Origin: Echiichthys vipera
Taxonomy: Eukaryota > Chordata > Actinopteri > Perciformes > Trachinidae
Assembly (NCBI GenBank): GCA_963691815.1
Contig: OY829650.1
Location: 12,316,010 to 12,380,009 of the forward strand
DNA length: 64,000 bases
Reading direction: 5' to 3'
The notes under the pieces were generated by a model. It was not told the origin of the DNA, searched no databases, and saw only the letters and a program-made list of their open reading frames with translations. Made by a program: the position numbers and the translations under genes. This document shows positions 1 through 12,599 of this stretch, one piece after another (positions within the stretch are counted from its first letter, which is position 1; each line of letters begins with the position of its first letter).

Positions 1-684
1 ATTTTGGTTTCACAGGGAGGTATATGCTGGTCAACACTGTCACATTTTGAACTGATTATACGTGTTGAGTCAGTGAGCTTTACAGATGCTGATTGGTAGA
101 TTTTGTTACCCCCCGTTACCCCAAGCTACCCCCCGTTTTAGTCTTTGTGCTAAACTAACGCCACCTTTGACTCTCACCCTTTGGAATAAAAACAACCACT
201 TGCCTCGGGTAGTATCACTGACAGATATCCAGCGCATGGATAACTTAATGAGTCTAACCCCACCTGACTGTCCGCCGGGCTCATTGAGTTTGGCCTATCA
301 TGTGTTACCTGGTCGTGCTCTCAGTGTGAGAGGATGTTAATTGGCGGAGAGGCGCCAGTCTCTCCTCAGCCCTCCTCTGGCGTCAGTCGGAGCCAGGAAA
401 GGTGGCATACAGCCTGGCCTCGGAGCACTCCAGACTCTGTGGGTCCAGAGGGAACCGGGAGGCATGATCCAGCGTGTGGAGGCCATCCCCGAAGCACACA
501 CCTGGCCTGAACTGTACACTTGAATGGAAAGAATGCCCACAGCCCAACACAGGGAAGTTATTCTTTCAGAAATAAAAGGGAGAATTATTTTCAATTTAAA
601 AGCCAGAGTGGCTCAAAGAAAAACTCCTGTCTCCGGGTTAGTGCCGTGCAGAGTTCCCTCCTGGCTGATTGGAGTTTACCCAAT

Positions 685-685
<1 letters not shown>

Positions 686-726
<41 letters not shown>
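686..726. repeat. (GT)n microsatellite
   Basis: About 20 uninterrupted GT units. Confidence 0.95.
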
Positions 727-727
<1 letters not shown>

Positions 728-1049
728 TTGGCTCCTGTCTGCCGTCCGTCTGCCTCCCCTGGATTGGACTCCTGTCGCCTTCCCAGTGAAGGGCCACTCA
801 ACCTGGGTGGATATTCTTTCCCTCACATCTGCTATGAATTTACCCGGGCCAAGCCATTCAAAGGCTCCTTTATGGAGCCGTCAGCAGCCCTGTGACTGCT
901 TCCTATTAAGACACATGCACACTTAGTACAAATACACACCTTGGCACACACACACACACACATCTATTTAGTGCACACAGGTTTGTACTCATGCACACAT
1001 TTACACTCATGCCTACATTTGAATAGGTATTTCCATAAACAATGTTTTG

Positions 1050-1086
1050 TCACACACACACACACACATACACACACACACACATA
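1050..1086. repeat. (CA)n microsatellite, interrupted
   Basis: CA repeats with a single TA interruption; a shorter CA run precedes it at 948-961. Confidence 0.9.
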
Positions 1087-1736
1087 CACACTCACCTCCA
1101 GTTTGTTACTCAACGAAAAATCTGAACTTAGGTCAGCCCCAACAGCTGCAGCCTTCTTGGTTTTTTCTTTAGTTTTTTTGTTAAGTGAATCACCCGTGCA
1201 TGGTGGAGCAGTGCAGGGATGGTTATTGGGCCATTACACACTTTAATCTATTTATTGCTGACATCCCCCTCACTGGGCATATGCACACTCCAGAGCAACA
1301 TGAGCCAGCTACAAGGCCATCATGTAACTTTAGATGGATCTGATTTGGAGAGAAAGGCGAGAAAATATGTGATCAGTGTACAGTGATCATGAAAAAAGTA
1401 ATATATAATAAGAAATAAGAAAAGGTTTGGTGTGACAGGAAGTTATTCTACATTCATTCTCTTCTTTTATTAGATTAGATTTGAACTTCTTTACAGCGCA
1501 AGTTGTGGGATTTGTGGGAGAGTTAGATTAGAATTAATTATTATTATTATTAATGATTGAATCTCATGCCTGTACTGTAAATATTAAGATTAGCTTGGTT
1601 CTGTCCAAAGTTAAGGTTCACTAATTATCATGTCATATCTGTTTGTTTGTTTGATTTATACAAAAAACGTGAAGTAAAAACAACAAAGATTTTACGAGTG
1701 GTTACATGAAGGACTATATTTTTGTTTTAACAGAGC

Positions 1737-1890
1737 CAGGCTATCTCTGTCCAACCCTGCTCCTGGAGAGCTATTGCCCTGCACGCTTTAGGTTTGTCCC
1801 TACTCAGACACACCTGACTCTAATAATCTGCTCGTCATCCAGCAGCTGATGCTTGACAAGGGTTAGAATGAGGTGTGTCATCAGTGGGTG
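1737..1890. mobile_element. degenerate, truncated copy of the 12076-12281 MITE family
   Basis: It shares GCTCCTGGAG, GCCCTGCA, TTTGTCCCT, ACACACCTGA and CAGCAGCTGATGCTTG blocks in the same order as the intact element at 12076-12281. The right terminal inverted repeat is missing. Confidence 0.6.
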
Positions 1891-2239
1891 ACCTGTGTTG
1901 CTTTACAAACAGTTTACAAACTGTTCTGTTTACGAAATAAGGAATATATCAGGAAATATATCTTGGTCTTGTGTGTTGATCAGAGTTGTGATCAAAGGTT
2001 TTGAGTGGACTGCAGAAGACTTTCAGATTTCAAATTGGGTCGATACATTCTTAAGTTTAGGAAGCCCTGGTTTAGCATAGTGCAAAAAGACAATTTGGCA
2101 TCTGAGGTAATCAAGGAAATGTGAAGCAGGTGAGTGAGTGGGAGGAGCTGGTCAGGTGGGGAAACTGGTGGGAAAGAGGTTTTCAGAGGGCAGGTGGATG
2201 TGGCTGTGCCTGAAACGACAAAAAAGCTAGTATCATGTA

Positions 2240-2660
2240 AAACCAGGAAGAATCGGTGAGTAAATGAGTGAAGGATCTGACATTAGTGACAGTTTAACCA
2301 ACCTGTGCCTTAAACACACATTATTTCTAATGGCCAGCAGAGGGCGGCTCCACTGGTTGCAAAAAGAAAAAAGGTAAAATTGTATAGAAGTCAATGAGAA
2401 AACGACCCTACGTCTCACTTTAGGGATTACTTCTGTAGACATTTTCCTGGTGAGTTTATGGTCTCTAGTTTCAAGTCTTCTTCGATAGAGTATGACTTGA
2501 ACATGGCGGTGTTGTCCTCGGATTCTCTGTCAGATCCATCTCTCGTTCCTCCAAAGCTCCAAAAAAACAAGATCACAACAGGCAAAACACCAAACTCAAG
2601 GCCTTCAAAGTGATCGCCCACAAACCAGTGGGTGACCTCACTTTTATACAGTCTGTGGGT
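2240..2660. repeat. dispersed repeat related to the fragment at 40360
   Basis: The block ends with a CACTTTTATACAGTCTGTGG motif whose complement resembles the CATAGACTGTATATAAAGATG motif at 40367, which I recognise as common in teleost DNA. Its borders are approximate. Confidence 0.4.
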
Positions 2661-3527
2661 TTAACAGGAAACATTTGTAAAGAGATACATTATCTGTTAG
2701 CGTACATAATGCTACGTTTACACGTGTTTCATAAACGAACATTTCGCATCTCTGTTTTTTGTATAGAGAAGCTCAAGCCCACGTTAGCCAATGATCCATG
2801 ATCACCACAGCCAAATGAAAAAACAATAGGTCGCACCGATAACACAGGTGCAAGTTCTGGTGCATACTGTGACGTCAGCTACAGGAAACGTTTGCGTGTA
2901 AATGAAGGGCACAACGCAGGGAAATGTCTCTGTTTTTAGAAATAACCGTGTACATGTAATCTGGGCCTAAGAGTCAATGGGGAAACTGAATTAATTGCAG
3001 CTCTGTGTCAGATGCATGTGTTTTACATCATAATTTCTTCTTTTTTTAAATCACTCGACGTACCCATTCAGAACAGTGAGGAGGACGTTAATTGGTTCGG
3101 CATCATCCACTGCTAAGCTTAACAAAGAATCCTGAGACGCATATAAGCCTATTCAACATTTGGGATCATAGCTTGACTGAACGGTAAGATGAAGCCTCAG
3201 TATGAATCATGAAAGGCCTCAGCCCACTTATTACGTCTACAACTTTGACTGCCTTTCATCTTCCCCGTAGCGTGCTCATCCAATTGTTGCTGCTGCCATA
3301 TCTGGATCCTTGAGTTCAAAGAAATCCCTGGGTGATTCTGAGGTTATTCTCTACGGTCGTATTTCAGATTGCCTTTAACATTTTTCAGATATGTGCCTTC
3401 ATGTAAATCCTAAATTACTTTATTATTGATAAAGAAGGAAGCAATATGTACAGGGATACCCCACATCTATACCTGTTTGATGAAAAGCCAGCCGGAGGAA
3501 GCATGTCCAACTGGCGTTTTGGCACTT

Positions 3528-3787
<260 letters not shown>

Positions 3788-4884
3788 GCAGTCATGGCAG
3801 AGAGGATATATGACTGATATGTAAATGCTGCTGTTTGGTCTGCAGGAAGATTCAGACTGTTTCAGAGGAGTGCAGGTTCCCTTTGGGATGAGAGTTCTGT
3901 GTTCCCCAGAGAAAAACCCTCCTCTGAACTCCTCCGTTTCTGCACTCCTTCGCTTTTCTTCCCTCTTACTTTGGTTATATCATCAAAGGGAGAGGACGTA
4001 CATGAGTGGAGAAAATTGGGGGAGAACGCTCTGTTTTGTGAATAATGCATTAATAATCATTTGTACTTGCACTTAAAGCAGAGAGAAATTTAGGGCATGT
4101 CGTCGCCACGGTCATATGAGTAAGTTTCGGCACTCAATTTTCAGGTCACCTTTATGCTCTGTGAATGATTATGTTACTTCTCTCTGTTCTGGCAGTCTGT
4201 CAGGATTTTTCTATCTCTTTCCCCTCTTGTCCTCGTTTTCTCTGTTTGCTTTCCTGCAGCTGCCAGCGTGATAGACTACTGACTGAGCTCATTCTGAAGC
4301 ATGCCATGATATGACACAAATCGAGTTTACGCTTAAAAAAGCTCAAAACTCCCTTCATAGCAACACCAACTCCAGCAGGAGAGCTTGACTCGCTGTGTCA
4401 TTGTACTGTGACGGCACAGTTGGGACAGGTGTCAGTAGTTCTCCGTATAACTTCATCTTAAGCTGAAGACCTGTTCAACATTTAGGAAGATATTTGATCT
4501 CCAGAGTCATCTAAGAGTGATAGCTATTAAAGTTTCAGAAAGGAAGGTGTTGGGCCATTACAAGCCTCCAGAACAGCTTCAATGTGCCCAATCAACGTAT
4601 TCTCATCAACAAGTTTGTCCATTTAACAACATGAACGGCAGCCAAGTGGACCGCGCTGGTTAATTGACACAACAAAAAGGTGACCGTTGGCGAGGGTTAG
4701 GCATCCAAACGACTTGGTCAGGATCAGAAAAAATGTCAGCACTTCCGGGACACTAACACCAGCCCCCGGGTGCAAGTCCTGTGTTTCAAAATCACAAAAT
4801 CTGGTTTTAAATCAGCAATGTATCCTTTTCACAGTAAATTGCATGAAGAGATAAGTAATAAAACAAATAAAAAAATATGTTAGG

Positions 4885-5236
4885 ATTGTAGTGGTTAGCA
4901 CTGTCGCCTCACAGCAAGAAGGTTCCAGGTTCGCATCCCGGCCTGGGCCTTTCTGTGTGGAGTTTGCATGTTCTCCCCGTGTATGCATGGGTTTTCTCTG
5001 GGTTCTCCGGTTTCCTCCCACAGTCCAAAGACATGCATGTGTTAGGTTAATTGGCGACTCTAAAATTGCCCTTAGGTGTGAATGGTTGTCTGTCTCTGTT
5101 CGTCTCTATGTGCCCTGTGATAGACTGGCGTCCTGTCCAGGGCTTACCCCGCCTCACGGCCAATGTCAGCTGGGATCGGCTCCAGCACCCCCCGCGACCC
5201 CGGGATAAGCGGTTGAAGATGAATGAATGAATGAAT
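4885..5236 (+). mobile_element. tRNA-headed SINE with L2-type tail
   Basis: The left end carries A-box-like TGGTTAGCACTG and B-box-like GGTTCGCATCCC. The middle holds GTGGAGTTTGCATGTTCTCC. The right end reads GTCAGCTGGGATCGGCTCC, then GGATAAGCGGTTGAAGATG and GAAT repeats, the usual tail of a widespread fish L2/Maui-like family. The family name is from memory. Confidence 0.7.
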
Positions 5237-6630
5237 GTAAACTGACAAGAAATAAGAGGGGAATGTTAATTTATGAATTATTGAAAATGTAACATCTTGA
5301 TTTTTGTGCTTATTATTTTGTCTGGTTTTGTTGTTAAATAATCTTTCCTGTTGTTTCTGTTCCTCCCCTTGTGGGTCTTCTGCCTCCTCTATTGCCCACA
5401 CCTGCCGTCATTACTCACCTGTTTTACCTGTGACTCAACAGTTTGGTGATCAGTTAACCCCACTTACATACTCCCTTATTTCCCGTGTTCCTCTGCCAGA
5501 TTGTCTTTGTTCATCCTTGTGTGTGTGCTCATAGCGTTCTCACAGTTTTTAGTGATAGTTTACACTCCTGCTCGTTTCCTGTGCCTACAACGTGCCTGGT
5601 TACCTTTGCACAGCAGCTCAATTCTCATGATAACACCTGATATCGCCTGTCACAGTTAAATGCTTCATCTGTCCTCTAATATGGTCCTGTGTAGTAATGT
5701 CAGTTCACAGACATGCACTACATCGTGTCTGCTGGAATGAGTTTGAGAAACACTTGTTCGCTCCTTGCCAGATGCCCTCTGCACCGACTTGGACCCAGGG
5801 TAAATATTTGCAGGGTGGGCTGCTCCGCTCCGCTGTTATACACACACACAGTGTGTGGATGTCTCGGTCATACTCTGCTGTTGTCAGTTTGCTCAGGGTT
5901 CAAAGATTAGTCTGCGCATGGCCAGTGTTTGCTTGTTATAGAGTGAGGGCACCTGCTGCTGCTGCTGCTTCAACCTGCCAGGTCACACTTTGTGATATAA
6001 TAGTGGAGGGAACATAAAAGCTTATAAATGAAACCACACCCAGCTGTTACTTTAACACACACAGAGAAACAAGTTGTAAACACAACTCTGACATATCCCC
6101 TTTCAAGTTGATCTGGTGAAGTTGCATATTTACACATCCAGCAGTTACATTATTAGAGTAAAATCATTCATCATTCAGGGTTGTGTTTCTGGGCATTTGG
6201 TGAATGTAAGTCCAATACTCACTCTTTCTTGAGCTCTGTTTGTGGTCTCTGCAGACTCCTGAGGGAAATGTCTGACTCTCTAGCTGCTGTTCACCAGCTC
6301 TTCTCTAACGCGCTGAGGGGAGCTGCAGTCGGGTGCATGCAATACAGACATCTACTTTAGCAGTGTCACATTGTTATTGTAAAAAATCTCGCTTTAACAT
6401 TAAACTCTACTGCGCTTCAACATGCTGACGTCCTCTGCTTCTTTTAGTATTAAAACATTACAGTTTTAATACAAAACAGTACAAACGAGTGTCCCTGCAG
6501 TCATTCAAGGTCCATTTGACCTCATTCAAGTGCACATTCAACAAAGAAAAGCAGCTTCAATAGGAGAATAAAACAACATATTAACCTATAGAGAACTCAA
6601 CAAAACTACGGCATGCTAGCTTGGCGATCG

Positions 6631-6882
6631 TACCTATGTTCCCTGAGTCCTATGTTCCCCGTATGTAACCAGGGAACATCGGAACACCCTTAAGAAAAGG
6701 ATCTGTTATTTTTTCCATACTCAGTGCTGAATTCCACAGCAAATAGGCCTATGTAGACCCAAACACTACCCCCTAGCCCTGACCCTAACCGTAACCCCTA
6801 ACCTTAACAAAATGCTGAATTAAATCAGCGAAGGCAGATGCTTATGCGACCAGGGAACATAGGACCCTGGGCACATAGGGAT
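6631..6882. mobile_element. MITE-like element with inverted CCTATGTTCCC ends
   Basis: The left end has CCTATGTTCCCTGAGTCCTA and the right end has the complementary pattern GGGAACATAGGACCCTGGGC followed by ACATAGGG. These form terminal inverted repeats of about 27 bp around 200 bp of interior. A clear target-site duplication is not evident. Confidence 0.55.
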
Positions 6883-8654
6883 GACTAGGCTGTGTATAGG
6901 CACAGCTATGTCTAAGCTAAATGCTAATGCAAGAACGCTAATATGCTCACAATGACAATGTTAACACGTTAATTTTAGTAGCACAATAACCATCTCAGTT
7001 TAGGGCATTAGCATGCTAGAATTTGCCAATTAGCTCTAAATGCAAAGTACAGATGAGGCTGCTGGGAATGTCATTACTTCTGCAGGTATTTGGTCATAAA
7101 ACAAAGTATTGGACAAATTGTAACCTGATGATAGCACTAGATGAAAGGGTTTTCCAAAATGTTACAATTCATCCTGACTGGGGCATGAATGTCAGCACTG
7201 AATCGCTCCAATGGCTGTCAAATGTGAACCTCGTTGGTTGCACTAGAACCACGTCGGTAGCTAAAATTAAGATAATAGCTCATCATAAAGCATTCTTTAA
7301 CATTATGTAGCTGTATTGAACTATTTCTGAACCCCTTGCTACGGGTATAAAAATCAGCTCCTTTTGTTTTGCATGGTAGCAACTGTTACAATTGATTTCT
7401 TTTACCTCAACAGGGAGTAAAAATTGGGTGATTAATGCAGGTTTCACTGCGTAGGATGCTCCGTGTGAGGAATGAACAATACTTGCAACACGTTTGGAAA
7501 GAGCCTGATAGAGCCACCAGACTTCTAAAAGTGCATATATCATGGGTGCATTTTATTTTGATCCAAGATAACAAGTTCTTGAGTGCTAAAGAGTCTAGAG
7601 TTCATTAGAAGTTCACATAAATCATGTGTGAGTTCATTTTTTTTTGCTATATAGAAATAGTTTAGTTGGTTTTGGCTCCATTTCCCAAAACAGTCAGCTA
7701 CCAAAACTGGCTGTGACAGCGATTCCGTCAGCATTAAGACGCAGAAATAACAACAAAACAGACGAAAAGCTGCAATTTCCCTCCAACGCCTCAGGGCATG
7801 TAACTCACATGTCCTCAATCTGTCCTCAATCTGTCATCAACTTCTATTGTTGTGGGTCAAGATCATGGACCTGTGACCTCTTTCCTTTTTTTATGGCTCA
7901 AAAGGTTAAACCTGACTCGTCAGATGGCGTCGCGACATGTGAACGTGTGTTACCGTGGGAATTCGGCTGCAGTTACAAGGATTTCTCACACACTTTCATT
8001 TTAAAATAGAAAGCTATAAGAACTGACAGATTTTTTTTTTTTTAAAGTCAGCATTCTTGTATTTTTTGTGGGCTGTAAAACAGACCAAATTAAGCATCAT
8101 TTTAAGTTTATTACAGCTGAATGCAGCTGCCACCCTGTGTGAACGGTCACTAATCAAGTGCTACGTTTCCACTGACTTTTCACATCCCTGACCTTTACTC
8201 TGATCCATCTTAGCCTCTACACCTGTTGCCAAATTACAGATGGCTCAGAGGCTGTCAGCACTCCAGTGGATATTTCATAAGATACTCTCCTTGCACTCTC
8301 CTCTGCTTCCATGCATCACAGACTCTTTGTGGCTATACTCTACAACTGTGGGACTTTCCAGTTGTCATCGCTGCCACCAATCACCTGTAAAGGGCACATT
8401 TTTGCAGAGAAAGCTCCCTCTGAGTGCAGCAAAAATCAGTATTTTGGTGCATAAACAGCCCTAGAAGCCACATTCAATAGCAGTCTAGACACCGTAATAG
8501 CCTTGTGTAAATATCTAAGGTTTCTTGTGTCCACAGCTGATCTTTACTTCTTCAGATTTTCTCTTTCTGCCAGTCAACCGAATTAAATGATTTGATGTTG
8601 TACCTCAACTTCGACACAAAGTGAGTTACAGATCCTGAGCTATCTTCCTAAACT

Positions 8655-8975
8655 TGGGCAGTAGTAGCTCAGTCCATAGGTGACTGGGCTGGGAACCGGA
8701 GGGTTGCTGGATCGAGTCCCTGTGTGGACCATGAATGGAGTGTGGACTGGTGGCTGGAGAGTTGCCAGTTCATCTCCTGGGCACTGCCAAGGTGCTGTTG
8801 AGCAAGGCACCTAACCCCCGACTGCTTGGGGTGCAGGTTACTGGCAGCTCCCTCGCGCCAACAACTCTCCATTGGTTGCATGTATATAGGTCCTGTCTGA
8901 GCATGTGTGTGTATTTCGGGCCCGTGTGTGAAAATTAAATTTCCCCATTCGCGGGACTAATTAAGGAATTCTTCT
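8655..8975 (+). mobile_element. tRNA-derived SINE
   Basis: The head resembles a tRNA: TAGCTCAGTCCATAGG as A box and GGATCGAGTCCC as B box. A body follows with GAGCAAGGCACCTAACCCCC and the tail TTCCCCATTCGCGGGACTAA. The tail is shared with fragments at 30435 and 42284. Confidence 0.7.
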
Positions 8976-9319
8976 TCTTTACCTTTTCAACAAAATGTTT
9001 TCACAGAAGTTTCGGTCCAAGCGGCTCGACCTTTTTACTGTAATGTCCCTTTTGGCTTCCACACACATTTGAAGCTAATTTGGCTTCCATTTGAAGATGC
9101 AGATGTTTCTGATTAAAAAAAAAAAAAAGACCACACAAGGGAGTAAGACAATTTGATATTTTTTATTAAAAAGTAAAATTAGACATGAGTCGGTGGTCAC
9201 GGCTAACCCGTTTTCCCCTTCTTGATCGTCTTCTCACAAGGTTTTACAGATGGCAGTGATGTCTGTCAGTCTGACCAGGGGGACGCTCATCAGATTTAAC
9301 ACAAATAAAAAAAGAACTA

Positions 9320-11251
9320 CGGTCTTCGTCCATAGCCTTTATTGGAAATTCTTTACATGTGAATCCTCTGAACCTGCCCCAACCCAGCTTTAGAGACTAT
9401 AAATATATATATAAAAAAGGAAGTGTAAAAGACTTTTTGCAGTTCCTCCAAGAACAAAGAAATCATTTACAGTCAGGTCTCAACTTGAGGGCAATCACCT
9501 TTTGCTTGTTTGTTGAAATGTCAAACAATTGCAAGAATGATTTAAACAATTGCCAAATTTAAACAAAAATAATAGAGGGGAGGAACCAGTGGCCATGGTC
9601 TTGGTGATAACAGCACTAGAAAAACACAGAACAGCACAGTACAGAGAGAAGGGGGCAAACCAGCCACTGCCTTCAGTATACATGTATACATATACAGTAC
9701 ATTGCTGGAAAGCTCGCCACAAAACTACAGAAACTTCTGCACATTCAAAGGTTTTTCGTTATGTCTGATTAGAAGTCACTACAAAGAGCCAAAATTCACC
9801 AGCACTGAGAAGCGCCCCCTATCCTTTAATGACCAGTGAGTTACAGCAGACAGCACTGTCACTGACTCGTTGGTAACTGTTGGGACAAAAGTATCGAGAG
9901 CAGGCGAAGAGCGCCACCTGGTGACTGAACCGGGACATGCTGGGAAACCTTCGGTCGCCCTTCAGGAGCACATTTATGTCACTAAATCCATTTAAACGAG
10001 CGACTAGGTGTTTGTTACAAAATGCACAAGTGACAAAAATCCTTTCTGCTGCGACAATGAAAAGAAAAACAACTGCTGACATGTTCTCTGTGTCGACTAG
10101 AGGAGCCCTGGTTCAACCTCACCAATGTATTGGATGTAATTAAGATCAACAAGTTATCATTTACAATACCAAATGAAATGTGCAAAAAATATCAAATATT
10201 CAAAAATGCCCATTTTCTTAACAAATGTCTCATTTGTTGTTTTGAACACTTTACAAATGTTTATGCACATAATTTCAATAAAGTCTGGTCCTGCAGCTGC
10301 TGGCATAATAGGTGCACTTTGCACAGGAGGAGTGCAAACTGACGGAGCATTGAGGTACCGGTTCTTTTAAAGTGGCAGGGCACTACAGAGGAGGAAAAGC
10401 TGGTCAGCTCTACGCACCAAGGGTGAGACTCCAAGTCGGGTTTCCTGTTTTTGAAAACATCTTGGCACCAAGAGCTGAGATAAAACTTGTGTTTTAGCAC
10501 TAAAGTGATGAGACTATTGTGTGACCTGCCGTCTCAACCAAGCTTTGGACAATAAATCTGCAACTGGGCTGGAAACAAAAACAAAAAAATACTAGAACTA
10601 GTAGAAAATCTATCATGTTTATCTATAGAGTCGCATTTGACCGAAGAAAATCTTGGTGTCAAGCTGCTTCGTTGTAAGAGCAATTTACAAGTGATGGAAA
10701 AATGAATATCAGTCATCAGCATCGTTTTGAAGCCAAGAAAGAGGCTTTCGGCTAAATGGACACCATCTCTTTAATAAAGAAGTACTTTAGTCAGTGAAAA
10801 CACTGGCCGTAACAGATGTGGGTGGGACAGGTGTGTGTTTGTGTCAAGAGTGAAAACCTCTGAGCGCAAATGTAAAAACAAAGTAGTTCACAGGACAACA
10901 TTTTAAGTCAAATTACACTTGTGTGTGTGAGGTCGTCAACGTGGAACTGAAATTCAAATCAAAGAGTCTTAAGAGCTACGAGGACCCATCCATTATGCCT
11001 CATTTTTCTTGGTTGGACAAAAAAAAACAAAAAAACATCACCAATATTAAACATGTTACAAATATAAATCATTTTTCTTTTGTTGGTTTTTCAAAATATG
11101 AACAGAAATTCAAAAGACACAAAGTTTGTCTGAGGATTAAGCCCTGCTGGCTGTGAGGAGGAGGAGATGGAGGGCTCTTGAACATTTTCAGAAGAGTAGA
11201 ACAGAAATTTTCAAGAAAAGAGACAAAAAAAAAAAAAAAGCACCGTGGACT
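9320..11251 (-). other. baz1b: baz1b 3' untranslated region (inferred)
   Basis: Downstream of the stop codon at 11252 no further coding block is visible. The first AATAAA on the minus strand lies at 9338-9343, followed by a U/GU-rich stretch, which gives a 3' UTR of about 1.9 kb. Weaker ATTAAA variants nearer the stop (around 9825 and 10769) could give shorter ends. The exact cleavage site is inferred. Confidence 0.55.
9338..9343 (-). terminator. candidate baz1b polyadenylation signal AATAAA
   Basis: The minus strand reads CCAATAAAGG here, with T-rich sequence about 20-40 bases further along the transcript. It is the first canonical hexamer after the baz1b stop. A second hexamer lies at 9162-9167. 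Confidence 0.5.
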
Positions 11252-12599
11252 TCATGAGCGTTTCTGTCTCTTGGAATGTCGCTGCTGGCTTGACCGGTCC
11301 TCGTCGCTGCTCGCAACCCCAGCGTTGCCCCGACCCCCCCGCTGACGAGTTCTCCGTGTGTCCCGCTCCCCATCGCTATCCTGCTCCCTGTAATCCTTCT
11401 TGCCTGAGGTGGCAGAGGCCCGCTTACTTCTCCTCCTGCCGTCATCATCATCCTCCTCGTCGTCTTCCTCCTCCTCCTCCTCCTCCTCCCCGCTCTCGCT
11501 CTCTTCTCCCCGTCCACGAACACTTCTGAATTTCTTCCTGTTCGATTTGCCGTTCGGCAGCTTCTTCTTCGGTTCATCTTCTTCATCCTCCTCCTCCTCA
11601 TCATCATCATCTTCTTCAGATGTTGCCGGGGGTAGGCTGACGCGCTTGCGTGAACGCCGGCGGAGGTAGCTGAGACCTGGCAGCAGCTTTTGGAGCAGCT
11701 CGGTGAACGACTGCTCAGTCTTGACCATACAGGAGAGCACGCTGCTGCCCTGCTGGTTGTACTCCTCTGCGTTGGAAAAGACTAGTTTCATGTCTTCGAG
11801 AAAATCCTGACCGTGACGATACGAGGCCTGGCTGAACTTTTCCAGCATTGTCTGGAAATCCATGGGCTGGGTGATGATGTCCAGGTAGTCCTCCGCCTCC
11901 TCCAAAGACACAGGCTCCCTGGAAGAGGAGCAGAGCATTAGAGTACAGCCACATTAAGACTGCAAGTTTAAGATAATATCCAGTCATGAAGTCTAAAGTC
12001 ACTCGGGTAGTAGCATTTGCTGATTTACTTTGACAGACTGAAAGTAAAGAAAAAAATCTATTCATGGGTCTAATGCAGGCATCTCCAATCCCGCTCCTGG
12101 AGGGCCGCTGCCCTGCATGTTTTAAGTTTGTCCCTGCACCAACACACCTGAATCTAATGCTCTGCTCCTTATCAAGCAGCTGATGCTTGTCACAGGTTTG
12201 ATAATCTCAGGTGTGTTTCTGAAGGGAGAAACCTAAACATGCAGGGCAGCGGCCCTCCAGGAGCAGGATTGGAGATGCCTGGTCTAATGAGACCAATACC
12301 TGCAACATGTCAGCTCTCAAGGATAATCTGGTAATGTTGTTTGAGACTAAATAGCAACATATTAAGAGCTAAATTCAGTAGATCTTAATCTTCCAGTAGC
12401 CCGTTTCACACACCGCCGTCTGTGTGACAGGTATGAACAAGAGGGGGAGGGACAGATCTGTTGTGTCTTGACTGATTATGTCCTTTGCTCACCTGAAAGG
12501 CCAGCTGTAGCGGAATTTCATCAGTTTCTTGAGGATTTCCTCGCACCTCTCCAACTCCAGCGCCTGCCTGCGCATTCCTGATTGGGAACTCTGTCGCAC
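11252..12599 (-). CDS. baz1b: baz1b exons 20 and 21, bromodomain and acidic C-terminus
   Basis: Exon 20 (12493-12599) encodes the first bromodomain helix (CEEILKKLMKFRYSWPF). Exon 21 (11252-11918) continues with REPVSLEEAEDYLDIITQPM and NAEEYNQQGSSVL. The asparagine expected to bind acetyl-lysine is present in NAEEYN. After the domain the protein has two long Glu/Asp runs alternating with basic Lys/Arg patches and ends SKRQKRS. The acidic runs are written as GAG/GAA/GAT repeats and so look like microsatellites at DNA level. The intron between the exons carries a hAT-type MITE. Confidence 0.93.

Noticed and set aside
8655..8720. Possible true tRNA gene
   Set aside because: A- and B-box-like motifs are present but the cloverleaf arms do not pair well and the SINE body and tail follow. 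The same applies to 4885-4945 and 45560-45641.
11400..11669. Poly-Ser open frame on the plus strand
   Set aside because: Antisense shadow of the acidic Glu/Asp runs in baz1b exon 21.
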